64,000 nucleotides of DNA, from contig NZ_BCQP01000051.1 of NCBI RefSeq assembly GCF_001552135.1, positions 43,342 through 107,341 on the forward strand, read 5' to 3'. Numbering within the stretch: position 1 is the first letter of the stretch; each line of letters starts with the position of its first letter. Made by a program: the position numbers and the translations under genes. This stretch comes from Actinomadura chibensis NBRC 106107. GTDB taxonomy: Bacteria > Actinomycetota > Actinomycetes > Streptosporangiales > Streptosporangiaceae. Below, piece after piece: positions 50,581-58,840 of this stretch. The notes beneath the pieces are model-generated. The model was given only the letters and a program-made list of their open reading frames with translations, was not told where the DNA came from and made no database searches.

Positions 50581-51378
50581 ATGCAGGAATCCCCTGCCGC
50601 CGTGCTCGACGAGATCGGACGGCTGCGGCGGCTCACCCGGGCGCGGGTCCACGGCGCGGCGGTCCCGCTCGTCGTGTTCGCCGCGCTCACCCTCGCCTCG
50701 GCGCTGCTCTACCGGCACCCGTTCTTCCACATGCCGCCGGAGGGCGGGACGCTCGACTTCAACCGCGACCCGTTCTTCGTCCGGGGGGACGCGGGCGGGG
50801 GCTTCGCGGTCGACCCCGGCCCGGTCAGCGGCTACGCCGGGCTCTACTGGGCCGACTGGTCCGCCGCCCTGTCGATCCTGTTCTGGCTGGTCGTGGCGCC
50901 GCTGTGCTACGCGGGCTGCGCGCTGTGGTACCGGCGGCGCGCCGAGAACATCGGCCTGGCGCTGCGCTGGCGGCCCTGGCTGTACGCGGGCGCCGGGCTG
51001 ATGGGCCTCATGGTGCTCCTGCTCGTCCTCCGGGAGGACGGTCCCGACGAGTACCACGGGAACCTGGTGGACCATCCGCCGATGATGGCCCTCAGCCCGC
51101 TGCTCGCCATCGCCCTCGGCCTGCTCGGGCTGGCGTGGGTCGAACGCAGTTGGGGCACCGGCGTCGTCGCCGTCCTGTACGGGGTGCTGGCGGCGACGAT
51201 GAGCATGTATCCGCTCGGCGAGCAGCCGTCCTGGATCATCCCGCCGCAGGGCGGTTCGATCGACCAGCTCATGGCCCCCGGCTACAACCTGCTGATCCTC
51301 ACGTCGGTGCTGCTCGCCGGGGCCGCCATACTGCAACTACGCACGGCCGCACGCAGGCGAAAGGCTTCCAGGGCATGA
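50581..51378 (+). CDS. Membrane protein of unknown function
   Basis: A 265-residue protein with five hydrophobic segments (AAVPLVVFAALTLASALLY; ALSILFWLVVAPLCYAGCALWY; WLYAGAGLMGLMVLLLVL; PLLAIALGLLGLAWV; LLILTSVLLAGAAIL). The N-terminus 'ESPAAVLDEIGRLRRLTR' is helical and cytoplasmic. I do not recognise the family. Its stop overlaps the start of a winged-helix regulator (ATGA), a membrane-protein/regulator pairing often seen for growth or stress control in actinobacteria. Upstream, TTGACA at 50520 and the dyad GAGTACTC nearby suggest a regulated promoter; GGAGAAG precedes the ATG. Confidence 0.75.
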   Translation: MQESPAAVLDEIGRLRRLTRARVHGAAVPLVVFAALTLASALLYRHPFFHMPPEGGTLDFNRDPFFVRGDAGGGFAVDPGPVSGYAGLYWADWSAALSILFWLVVAPLCYAGCALWYRRRAENIGLALRWRPWLYAGAGLMGLMVLLLVLREDGPDEYHGNLVDHPPMMALSPLLAIALGLLGLAWVERSWGTGVVAVLYGVLAATMSMYPLGEQPSWIIPPQGGSIDQLMAPGYNLLILTSVLLAGAAILQLRTAARRRKASRA

Positions 51379-51701
51379 GCGAGGGCGCTCCCCATCCGAC
51401 GCAGGGGCTGAACGACACCGTCCACCACCGGAGCAGGCTCGGCATCCTCGCCGTCCTCCGCGAGGTGGACCGGGCGGAGTTCGGCTATCTCCGCGACGCG
51501 CTGTCGCTCAGCGACGGGAACCTGTCCCGCCACCTGCGCACCTTGGAGGAGGCCGGTTACATCGAGATCCACAAGGGCTACCACGGGCGGCGCCCGCGCA
51601 CCTGGGTGACGCTGACCGGTGCGGGGGCCAAGGAACTCGACCTGGAGATAGCGGCCCTGCGCGCCCTCGTCGCCCGGCTGGACGAGCCTCCACCGTCCTG
51701 A
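51375..51701 (+). CDS. Winged-helix transcriptional regulator (ArsR/MarR-like)
   Basis: A 108-residue single-domain regulator: 'TVHHRSRLGILAVLREVDRAEFGYLRDALSLSDGNLSRHLRTLEEAGYIEIHKGYHGRRPRTWVTLTGAGAKELDLEIAALRALV'. The helix-turn-helix and the basic wing (GRRPRTW) are clear; no metal-binding cysteines. It is co-translated with the membrane protein and likely controls that operon. Confidence 0.9.
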   Translation: MSEGAPHPTQGLNDTVHHRSRLGILAVLREVDRAEFGYLRDALSLSDGNLSRHLRTLEEAGYIEIHKGYHGRRPRTWVTLTGAGAKELDLEIAALRALVARLDEPPPS

Positions 51702-51818
51702 CCCCGCCGTTTTGCCCCAGTGCCGCCGCACGGTTTTCCGCGATCATGTTGCGGACGATCTCCGACGGGGCATCTCCCCTGGGGGCGTCCAGCGGGACGC
51801 GGGGGACGGAGGTGACCG

Positions 51819-52865
51819 GTGGCGGGACGCGGCGAGTCGCAGCGGGTGCTGATGCCGCCCGCGCAGGCGGCGATCTTCCTCGTCGTGACGGTGCGGGCGG
51901 GCGCGGAGGAGGCCGTCCGGGAGCTGTTCGCCGACATCGCGGGGCTGACCCGCTCGGTCGGCTTCCGCGTCCCGGACGGCGAGCTGAGCTGCGTGACCGG
52001 GATCGGCTCCGGGCTCTGGGACCGGATGTTCGACGGTCCCCGCCCCGCCGGGCTGCATCCGTTCCGGGAACTGGCCGGCGCGACGCACACCGCCGTGTCC
52101 ACCCCCGGCGACCTGCTGTTCCACCTGCGGGCCTGCCGGATGGACCTGTGCTTCGAGCTGGCCGCCCGGCTGATGGAGCGGCTGGACGGCTGGGCCGACG
52201 TGGCCGACGAGGTCCACGGCTTCAAGTACTTCGACGAGCGCGACCTGCTCGGCTTCGTCGACGGCACCGAGAACCCGGACGGCGCGGCGGCCGAGGCGGC
52301 GGTGTGCGTCGGCGACGAGGACCCGGGGTTCGCGGGCGGGAGCTACGTCATCGTCCAGAAGTACCTGCACGACCTCAAGGCGTGGGACGCGCTGCCGGTC
52401 GAGGAGCAGGAGCGCGTCATCGGCCGGACGAAGCTGTCCGACATCGAGATGCCCGACGCCGTCAAGCCGACGAACTCGCACGTCGCGCAGACCACGATCG
52501 TCGACCCGGACGGCACGGAGCGGAAGATCGTCCGCGACAACCGCCCGTTCGGGACGTTCGGCTCGGCCGAGTTCGGCACCTATTTCATCGGCTATTCCGC
52601 CACGCCCGACGTGACCGAGCGGATGCTCCGCAACATGTTCATCGGCAACCCTCCAGGCAATTACGACCGCATTCTCGACTTCTCCACGGCGGTGACCGGC
52701 TCCCTCTTCTTCGTTCCCACGGCGGACTTCCTCGACGACCCGCCCGCGCGCGGCGTGCTCGCCGCCGACGTCCCGGCGCCCGCGCCCGAGGCCGAGCCCG
52801 CCCCGCCACCGGTCGGCGACGACTCCCTTCACATCGGCAGCCTGAACAGGAGCACCGCACCATGA
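51819..52865 (+). CDS. Dye-decolorizing peroxidase, encapsulin cargo
   Basis: A 348-residue haem peroxidase (class P/B-like DyP). The signature GFVDGTENP has catalytic D148; the proximal haem ligand is likely H221 (PTNSHVAQTTI) and the distal arginine R239 (IVRDNRPFG). After a proline-rich linker of about 35 residues the C-terminus reads DDSLHIGSLNRS, a near-perfect encapsulin cargo-loading peptide (consensus DGSLGIGSL). GTG start with GGAGG 6 nt upstream. The stop overlaps the encapsulin start, so the enzyme should be packed inside the shell. Confidence 0.95.
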   Translation: MAGRGESQRVLMPPAQAAIFLVVTVRAGAEEAVRELFADIAGLTRSVGFRVPDGELSCVTGIGSGLWDRMFDGPRPAGLHPFRELAGATHTAVSTPGDLLFHLRACRMDLCFELAARLMERLDGWADVADEVHGFKYFDERDLLGFVDGTENPDGAAAEAAVCVGDEDPGFAGGSYVIVQKYLHDLKAWDALPVEEQERVIGRTKLSDIEMPDAVKPTNSHVAQTTIVDPDGTERKIVRDNRPFGTFGSAEFGTYFIGYSATPDVTERMLRNMFIGNPPGNYDRILDFSTAVTGSLFFVPTADFLDDPPARGVLAADVPAPAPEAEPAPPPVGDDSLHIGSLNRSTAP

Positions 52866-53665
52866 ACAATCTCCACCGCGAGCTGGCCCCGATCTCGGAC
52901 GCGGCGTGGGCCGACCTTGAGGCGGAGGCGCGGCGCACCTTCACGAGCTATGTCGCGGGACGCCGGGTCGTGGACGTGACCGGACCGGACGGTCCGACGC
53001 TCGCCGCCGTCGGCACCGGGCACGTCCGCCCGCTGGACCCGCCCGCCGACGGGGTGCTGGCGTCCCGGCGGGAGGCGCAGCACCTGATCGAGCTGCGGGT
53101 GCCGTTCTCGGTGGAGCGGCGCGCCGTGGACTCGGTCGAGCGCGGCGCGAAGGACGCCGACTGGCAGCCGGTCAAGGACGCCGCGAAGAAGATCGCGTTC
53201 GCCGAGGACCGCGCGGCCCTGCACGGCTGGGCGGACGCGGGCATCGCCGGGCTCGCGCCGAGCAGCTCCAACAGCCCGCTGCCGCTGCCCGCCGACGTCC
53301 GCGACCTGCCCGCGGCGGTGGCGCGGGCGGGCACGGCGCTGCGCGAGCAGGGCGTCGGCGGGCCGTACGACCTGCTGCTGTCGGCCGCCTCGTACACGGC
53401 GGTCGCGGAGAGCACCGACCACGGGTACCCGGTGTGGGACCACCTCGTCCGGCTCGTCCCGGAAGGGCGGATCATCTGGGCGCCCGCGCTGGACGGCGCG
53501 CTCCTCGTGTCCACCCGCGGCGGCGACTTCGAACTGCGCCTCGGCCAGGACCTGTCGATCGGCTACCTCGCGCATGACGCCGAGCGCGTCCAGCTCTACT
53601 TCCAGGAGTCGCTCACGTTCATGGTGCACACGGCGGAGGCGAGCGTGGCGCTGCCGCCGGGCTAG
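52862..53665 (+). CDS. Family 1 encapsulin shell protein
   Basis: A 267-residue HK97-fold shell protein. Characteristic segments: N-terminal 'NNLHRELAPISDAAWADLEAEARRTF' that binds cargo tails, 'VPFSVERRAVDSVERGAKDADWQPVKDAAKKIAFAEDRA' (E-loop region) and C-terminal 'LGQDLSIGYLAHDAERVQLYFQESLTFMVHTAEASVAL'. Length is typical. It self-assembles into a nanocompartment holding the DyP peroxidase encoded just upstream (ATGA overlap). No ferritin-like cargo gene is nearby. Likely role: oxidative-stress protection. Confidence 0.97.
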   Translation: MNNLHRELAPISDAAWADLEAEARRTFTSYVAGRRVVDVTGPDGPTLAAVGTGHVRPLDPPADGVLASRREAQHLIELRVPFSVERRAVDSVERGAKDADWQPVKDAAKKIAFAEDRAALHGWADAGIAGLAPSSSNSPLPLPADVRDLPAAVARAGTALREQGVGGPYDLLLSAASYTAVAESTDHGYPVWDHLVRLVPEGRIIWAPALDGALLVSTRGGDFELRLGQDLSIGYLAHDAERVQLYFQESLTFMVHTAEASVALPPG

Positions 53666-54086
53666 TCCGGCGGGGGTGCCGCCGCGAGGGAGCCGGGGGC
53701 CGGAGTGGGCCGGCACCGCACCGGCGGCCTGGGGCACGGCCGGTGCGGCACCGGCGCGGGCCCGGCAGCCTCCCCCGCCGAGGAAGGCCGGGCCTCCTCT
53801 CGTCCGGGACCCACGGGAGAGCCGTCCCGGACGAGAGCGTCCCCGCGGCGCGCCTGCCGCCGGGCGGGCCGCCCCGCGGGGAGGCGGGACGGCCCGGGGC
53901 ACGTCGACGCGGAGGCCACCGCGGACGGGAGCGGTCCGCCGTGCGAGCCGGCGCGGAGGAGGCGGTGCACGAGATCTCCAGGTCCGGAAGCCCGCACCGG
54001 GTGGTGCGTCGTGGTGCCCGACGCAGAGAAGAATGGCATCGGGAACGCTCTTGCGGCTCCCCCCAAACAGGCATAACTTCCCGGCT
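53666..54086. other. 421-bp intergenic region with large inverted repeats
   Basis: No convincing gene. The left half holds the dyad CCGGTGC-G-GCACCGG (53740-53754) and a perfect 14-bp stem, CTCTCGTCCGGGAC at 53797-53810 pairing with 53824-53837 across a 13-nt loop. The stem is too large for a simple operator and lacks a T-run, but could end or stabilise the encapsulin transcript. The last 60 bp are less GC-rich and probably hold the LysR promoter (AGGCATAACTTCCCGGCT before the ATG). Confidence 0.65.
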
Positions 54087-55052
54087 ATGCAAGTTGAGTT
54101 GCGGCATTTACGGGTGCTCACCCAGTTGGCCGAGACGGGCAGCATCACCCGCGCGGCGGCCACCCTCGGCGTGTCCCAGCCGACGCTGAGCAACCAGTTG
54201 CGGCGGATCGAGAAGGCGTTCGGCGGGCCCCTCTTCGTGCGCGGCGCGGCGGGCATCACGCCGACCCCGCTCGGACGCCACGTCCTCGCGCGGGCGCGCG
54301 GCGTCCTCGCCGACATGGACGACCTGCTGGCGACGCTGCCGGGCGGCGGCTCCCGGTCCGGCATCCGGCTCGGCACCCATCCGCACATCCTGCTGGGCGA
54401 ATGGCTGCGCAGCCTGGAGACCGAACTGCCGCACCGCGGGGTGACGGCGAGCCTCGACTACTCGGGCGCGGTGCTGACGCAGTTGCTCGCCAACGACCTG
54501 GTAGACGTCGTGTTCATGGGACGCGTCGCCGACCACCACGCGCCGCCGTGCCCGCCGGGGACGACCGAGCGGGTGATCACGGTCGAGCCCTGCGGGATAG
54601 CGCTCGCCTCCTCCCACCCGCTCGCCCGCCGGAGCCGCGTCTCGCTGACCGACCTCGCCGGGGAGACGTGGATCCCGCCGCAGGGCGGCGACGACGGCGG
54701 CACCGCCATGCTCCGCGCCGCCTGCGAGGCCGCCGGGTACACGCCCCGCTTCCGCTACGCGGGCATGGACATCGGCAGCACGGTCGGGTTCGTCGCCGCC
54801 GGGTTCGCGATCACGCTCGCGTCGCCGACCTGGCAGCCCGGCGAGGGGATCACGATCGTCGCGCTGTCCGGCCACGCGACCGACTCCTACCGGGTGCTGC
54901 GCTGGCGCACGTCCGCGGTCTCGGCGAACGAGATCGACATCCTGCACCGCACCTACCACGAGCTGTACAAGCCGGTCGTGCAGCGCAACAGCGTCACGCT
55001 GCCCTGGCTCGCCGACAACCCGGACGCCCGCCCGCGCACCATCGACGTCTGA
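54087..55052 (+). CDS. LysR-family transcriptional regulator
   Basis: A 321-residue regulator: 'VELRHLRVLTQLAETGSITRAAATLGVSQPTLSNQLRRIEKAFGGPLFVRGAAGITPTPLG' is the DNA-binding domain, followed by an effector domain with 'GIRLGTHPHILLGEWLRSLE' and 'GSTVGFVAAGFAITLAS'. It is convergent with the CoA-transferase operon rather than divergent, so the target is not fixed by layout; autoregulation or control of the neighbouring operon is possible. Confidence 0.92.
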   Translation: MQVELRHLRVLTQLAETGSITRAAATLGVSQPTLSNQLRRIEKAFGGPLFVRGAAGITPTPLGRHVLARARGVLADMDDLLATLPGGGSRSGIRLGTHPHILLGEWLRSLETELPHRGVTASLDYSGAVLTQLLANDLVDVVFMGRVADHHAPPCPPGTTERVITVEPCGIALASSHPLARRSRVSLTDLAGETWIPPQGGDDGGTAMLRAACEAAGYTPRFRYAGMDIGSTVGFVAAGFAITLASPTWQPGEGITIVALSGHATDSYRVLRWRTSAVSANEIDILHRTYHELYKPVVQRNSVTLPWLADNPDARPRTIDV

Positions 55053-55071
55053 CCCGGTCAGGCGGCCCCCG

Positions 55072-56214
55072 TCACGTCGCCCCGGACGGGTCGGGGTCGA
55101 GGATCTCCGCGGTGTGCTCGCCGATCGACGGCGGTCCGGCCGCGAACGCCTTCTCGACCACCGGCAGCGGCGACCCCGGCACGAACACCTCGCCCGGACC
55201 GCTCTCCAGCGGGATCGACCGCACCATGCGGCGATGCCGCACGTGCGGGTCGTCCACCAGCCGCTCCACGCTGAAGATCGGGCTGCACGGGACGCCGACC
55301 TCGCCCATCCGCGCGACGATCTCGTCCACCGTGTGCGCGCCGGTCCACGCCTCGATCACGCGGTCGAGGTCGGCGCGGTGCTCGAGGCGGGTGTCGGCGG
55401 CGGTCCCGGTGAAGTAGGGGAGCAGCTCCGGGGCGTCCACGACGCCCGCGAGGGCCGTCCACATCCGCAGGGTCATCGGCGCCATGTAGACGTGGCCGTC
55501 CGCCGCCGGGTACGTCCCGGCGTAGGACCGGCGCACCTTGCTGCCGACCCGCGTCGGGCTGACGCCGAGCTGGAGCACCTCCGCCAGGCACGGGCCGAGC
55601 AGCGACATCATGCTGTCGAGCATGCTCAGGTCGGTGAACGAGCCCTCGCCCGTGCCGCGCCGCCTGCTCAGCCCGAACATCACCGCGAGCGCCGCGTAGA
55701 GGCCGGTCACGTGGTCGGGGACGAACAGGCCCGCCTGCATCGGCGTCCCGTCCGGCTCCCCGGTGAGGTGGACGAGCCCCGACATCGCCTGGATGATCCC
55801 GTCGAACGCCGGGCGCTTGGCGTACGGGCTGTCGTTGCCGAACCCGCTGGCGTGGACGTACACCAGCCCCGGATTGACCTCCTTGACCCGCTCGTACCCG
55901 AAGCCGAGCCGTTCGGGGATGCCGACCGCGTAGTTGGTGACCACGACGTCCGCCGAGCGGAGCAGGGTGACGAGGGCCTCCTGCCCGGCGCCGGTCTTCA
56001 GGTCGAGCATGACGCTGCGCTTGTTGCGGTTCAGCGCGTGGAAGTAGACGTCGTTGTACGACAGGGTCTCGGTGCCCCGGCTGGCGTCGCCCTCCGGCGG
56101 CTCCACCTTGATCACGTCCGCGCCCTGGTCGGCGAGGATCTGGCCGCAGAACGGCCCGGCGATGTAGTGCCCGAACTCCAGCACGCGGATGTCGCTCAGG
56201 GGCGCGGTGTCCAT
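55072..56214 (-). CDS. CaiB/BaiF-family (class III) CoA-transferase
   Basis: A 380-residue enzyme: 'SDIRVLEFGHYIAGPFCGQILADQGADVIKVEPPEGDASRG', 'YFHALNRNKRSVMLDLKTGAGQEALVTLLRSADVVVTNYAVGIPERLGFGYERVKEVNPGLVYVHASGFG', catalytic Asp in 'SFTDLSMLDSMMSLLG'. It moves CoA between carboxylic acids. Its ATG overlaps the urocanase-like gene stop (TGATG), so its substrate may be the product of that hydratase or the acid that precedes it. Last gene of the transporter operon. Confidence 0.93.
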   Translation of the reverse strand: MDTAPLSDIRVLEFGHYIAGPFCGQILADQGADVIKVEPPEGDASRGTETLSYNDVYFHALNRNKRSVMLDLKTGAGQEALVTLLRSADVVVTNYAVGIPERLGFGYERVKEVNPGLVYVHASGFGNDSPYAKRPAFDGIIQAMSGLVHLTGEPDGTPMQAGLFVPDHVTGLYAALAVMFGLSRRRGTGEGSFTDLSMLDSMMSLLGPCLAEVLQLGVSPTRVGSKVRRSYAGTYPAADGHVYMAPMTLRMWTALAGVVDAPELLPYFTGTAADTRLEHRADLDRVIEAWTGAHTVDEIVARMGEVGVPCSPIFSVERLVDDPHVRHRRMVRSIPLESGPGEVFVPGSPLPVVEKAFAAGPPSIGEHTAEILDPDPSGAT

Positions 56215-57917
56215 CAGGTCCCCTCTCCAGTGCCGTGGCCCTCGCGGGCCGCGGCGGCGTCCAGGCTCGGCATGCGGATGCCCTGCTCGGCGGCGAACTC
56301 GACGGCCCGCTGGTATCCCGCGTCGGCGTGGCGGACGACGCCCGAGCCCGGGTCGTTGGTCATCACCCGGTCGACGCGGAGCGCGGCCTGCGGCGTCCCG
56401 TCGGCGACGACGACCATCCCGGTGTGGACGGACCGCCCGACGCCCGTCCCGCCGCCGTGCTGCACGCCCACCCAGGTCGCGCCGCTCGCGGTGTTCAGCA
56501 TCGCGTTCAGCACCGGCCAGTCGGCGATGGCGTCGCTGCCGTCGATCATGGCCTCGGTCTCCCGGTACGGGGACGCGACCGAGCCCGAGTCGAGGTGCTC
56601 GCGCCCGATCGCGACCGGCGCGCTGACCTTGCCGTCCCGGACCAGGTCGTTGATCAGCTTGCCCGCCCGGGCGCGCTCCCCGTAGCCGAGCATGCAGGTC
56701 CGCGCGGGCAGCCCCTGCACGCGGACGTGCCGCGCGGCGAGCCGCAGCCACCGGGTGACCGACCGGTTGTCGGCGAACTCCTCCAGCATCGCGGCGTCGA
56801 TCGTCGCGATGTCGGCCGGGTCGCCGGACAGCGCGATCCACCGGCAGTGCCCCTTCGCCTCGCAGAACAGCGGGCGGATGTAGGCGACGATGAAGCCGGG
56901 GAAGTCCAGGGCCCGCTTGAACCCGCCGAGGTCGGCCTCGACGCGGATCCCGTTGCCGTACTCGAACACCTCCGCGCCCCGGTCGAGCAGCGCGCACAGC
57001 GCCTCGACGTGGTCGGCCATGGCGGCGCGGGCGTGCAGGACGTAGGTCTTCGGGTCGTGGACGCGCATGTCGGCGGCGTCCTCCGGAGACAGGTCGGGCA
57101 CCGCGTACAGGAGCGGGTCGTGCGCCGAGGTCTGGTCGGTCGCGATGTCGACCGGGACGTCGCGGGCGACGATCTGCGGGAGCACCTCGGCGGCGTTGGC
57201 GAGCAGCCCGATCGACAGGGCGCGCTTCTGCTCCCTGGCGGCGAGCGCCAGCGACAGGGCGCTGTCGAGGTCCTCGGCCTGGGTGTCGAGGTAGCCGAGC
57301 CGCATCCGCCGGTCGATCTTGTCCTGGTCGACCTCCAGGCACAGGGCGACGCCGCCGTTCATGGCGATCGCGAGCGGCTGCGCGCCGCCCATCCCGCCGA
57401 GCCCCGCCGTGACGGTGAGGGTCCCGGCGAGCGTCCCGCCGAACCGCTTGGACGCCACCGCCGAGAACGTCTCGTACGTGCTCTGCAGGATGCCCTGCGA
57501 CCCGATGTAGGCCCACGAGCCCGCCGTCATCTGGCCGAACATGGTGAGGCCCGCGTCCTCCAGGCGGCGGAACTCCTCCAGCGTCGCCCACTCCGGGACG
57601 ATCATCGCGTTGGAGATCAGCACGCGCGGCGCCCACTCGTGCGTCCGGAACACCGCCACCGGGCGGCCCGACTGCACGAGCATCGTCTCGTCGTCCGCCA
57701 GCTCGCGCAGCGTGGCGACGATGGCGTCGAAGTCCTGCCAGGACCGTGCCGCCCGGCCGTTGCCGCCGTAGACGACGAGGTCGTCGGGACGTTCGGCGAC
57801 GTCCGGGTCCAGGTTGTTCATGAGCATGCGCAGGGCGGCCTCCTGCGCCCAGCCCCGGCAGGTCAGTTCGACGCCGTGGGGCGCCCTGACCGTCCGCGCT
57901 CCTGCCGTCCTTGCCAT
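56214..57917 (-). CDS. Urocanase-family hydratase (divergent HutU paralogue)
   Basis: A 567-residue NAD-dependent hydratase with the urocanase frame: 'VVYGGNGRAARSW', 'LVQSGRPVAVFRTHEWAPRVLISNAMIVPEWATLEEF', 'MFGQMTAGSWAYIGSQGILQSTYETF', 'TAGLGGMGGAQPLA', active-site C in 'IRPLFCEAKGHCRWIALSGD', 'REHLDSGSVASPYRETEAMIDGSDAIADWPVLNA'. The conserved substrate loop is changed to 'WVGVQHGGGTGVGRSVHTG' where urocanases have HHGGGVGMG. No hutH, hutI or hutG is nearby; instead acyl-CoA enzymes and an amine-type ABC importer are. A urocanate relative, such as a thio- or methylated urocanate, is a plausible substrate. GGAGGAG precedes the ATG. Confidence 0.9.
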   Translation of the reverse strand: MARTAGARTVRAPHGVELTCRGWAQEAALRMLMNNLDPDVAERPDDLVVYGGNGRAARSWQDFDAIVATLRELADDETMLVQSGRPVAVFRTHEWAPRVLISNAMIVPEWATLEEFRRLEDAGLTMFGQMTAGSWAYIGSQGILQSTYETFSAVASKRFGGTLAGTLTVTAGLGGMGGAQPLAIAMNGGVALCLEVDQDKIDRRMRLGYLDTQAEDLDSALSLALAAREQKRALSIGLLANAAEVLPQIVARDVPVDIATDQTSAHDPLLYAVPDLSPEDAADMRVHDPKTYVLHARAAMADHVEALCALLDRGAEVFEYGNGIRVEADLGGFKRALDFPGFIVAYIRPLFCEAKGHCRWIALSGDPADIATIDAAMLEEFADNRSVTRWLRLAARHVRVQGLPARTCMLGYGERARAGKLINDLVRDGKVSAPVAIGREHLDSGSVASPYRETEAMIDGSDAIADWPVLNAMLNTASGATWVGVQHGGGTGVGRSVHTGMVVVADGTPQAALRVDRVMTNDPGSGVVRHADAGYQRAVEFAAEQGIRMPSLDAAAAREGHGTGEGT

Positions 57918-57949
57918 CGACTCTCCTCCGATCACGTGGGAACGCCCGC

Positions 57950-58828
57950 CTATTCGCCGGGCTCGGCGTCGCGCGGCTTCGCGGCCCGCGGGCCGAACGG
58001 CTCGGGGCGGAACGGCCCGTCGCGGGCGTCGAGGAACGCGCGGAGCCCGCCCTCGGCCTTCGCCGCGTTGAGCCGTTCGCGGCCCGGCCCGTAGGAGGAG
58101 TGGGCCATCGCGTTCAGCGCGCCGTTCAGCAGCAGGCCGCTGTCGATCCCGGCGGCGCGCAGGCCCTGCATCGTGATCGCCTTGTTCAGCCGCACCGAGG
58201 CGGCCGGGACGAGCGCGATGCGCCGTCCGAGCGCCCGCGCCGCGTCCAGCAGCCCGTCGGCCGGGACGACCTCGTTCACCACGCCGATGCGCAGCGCCTC
58301 GGCGGCGTCGAAGTGGTCGCCGGTGAGCGCGTAGCGGTTGGCGTTCTTCCACCCGCACAGCGCGGCGAACAGGAAGATGGAGCTGGACGTCATCCGCACC
58401 TCGGGCTGCGCGAACACCGCGTCGGCCGAGGCGATGGTGATGTCGCAGGCCAGGCTGTACCAGAACCCGCCGCCCATGCACCAGCCGTTGACCGCGGCGA
58501 TCACCGGCTTCGGCAGGCTCCAGATCTCCCGGAGGTGGTCGAGCTCGCCGCTGTTGCGGTCGTACCACCCGCCGATCACGTCCTCCGGGTACTGGGACGC
58601 CGGGTCGGCCGCCCCCTCGACCGCGGACATGTCGTAGCCGGAGCAGAACGCCCGCCCGGCGCCGGTCAGGACGATCGCGCGGACGTCCGGGTCGGCCCCG
58701 GCGGTGCGCAGCGCGTCGTGCAGTTCCCGTTCGAGGTCGGCCGACAGGGCGTTCATGACCTCCGGGCGGTTGAGGGTGATGGTGGCGACGGCGTCGTCCA
58801 CCTCGTACAGGATCGTTGCGTAATCCAC
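57950..58828 (-). CDS. Enoyl-CoA hydratase/isomerase family protein
   Basis: A 292-residue crotonase-fold enzyme: 'ATITLNRPEVMNALSADLERELHDAL', oxyanion loop 'GRAFCSGYDMSAVEG', 'AAVNGWCMGGGFWYSLACDITIASADAVFAQPEVRMTSSSIFLFAALCG'. It carries an aromatic-rich insertion (GGWYDRNSGELDHLREIW) and an extended basic/acidic tail. GTG start. It lies between the urocanase-like and acyl-CoA synthetase genes; hydration or C-C cleavage of a CoA-linked intermediate is likely. Confidence 0.9.
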   Translation of the reverse strand: MDYATILYEVDDAVATITLNRPEVMNALSADLERELHDALRTAGADPDVRAIVLTGAGRAFCSGYDMSAVEGAADPASQYPEDVIGGWYDRNSGELDHLREIWSLPKPVIAAVNGWCMGGGFWYSLACDITIASADAVFAQPEVRMTSSSIFLFAALCGWKNANRYALTGDHFDAAEALRIGVVNEVVPADGLLDAARALGRRIALVPAASVRLNKAITMQGLRAAGIDSGLLLNGALNAMAHSSYGPGRERLNAAKAEGGLRAFLDARDGPFRPEPFGPRAAKPRDAEPGE

Positions 58829-58840
58829 GATGGAGCGTTC

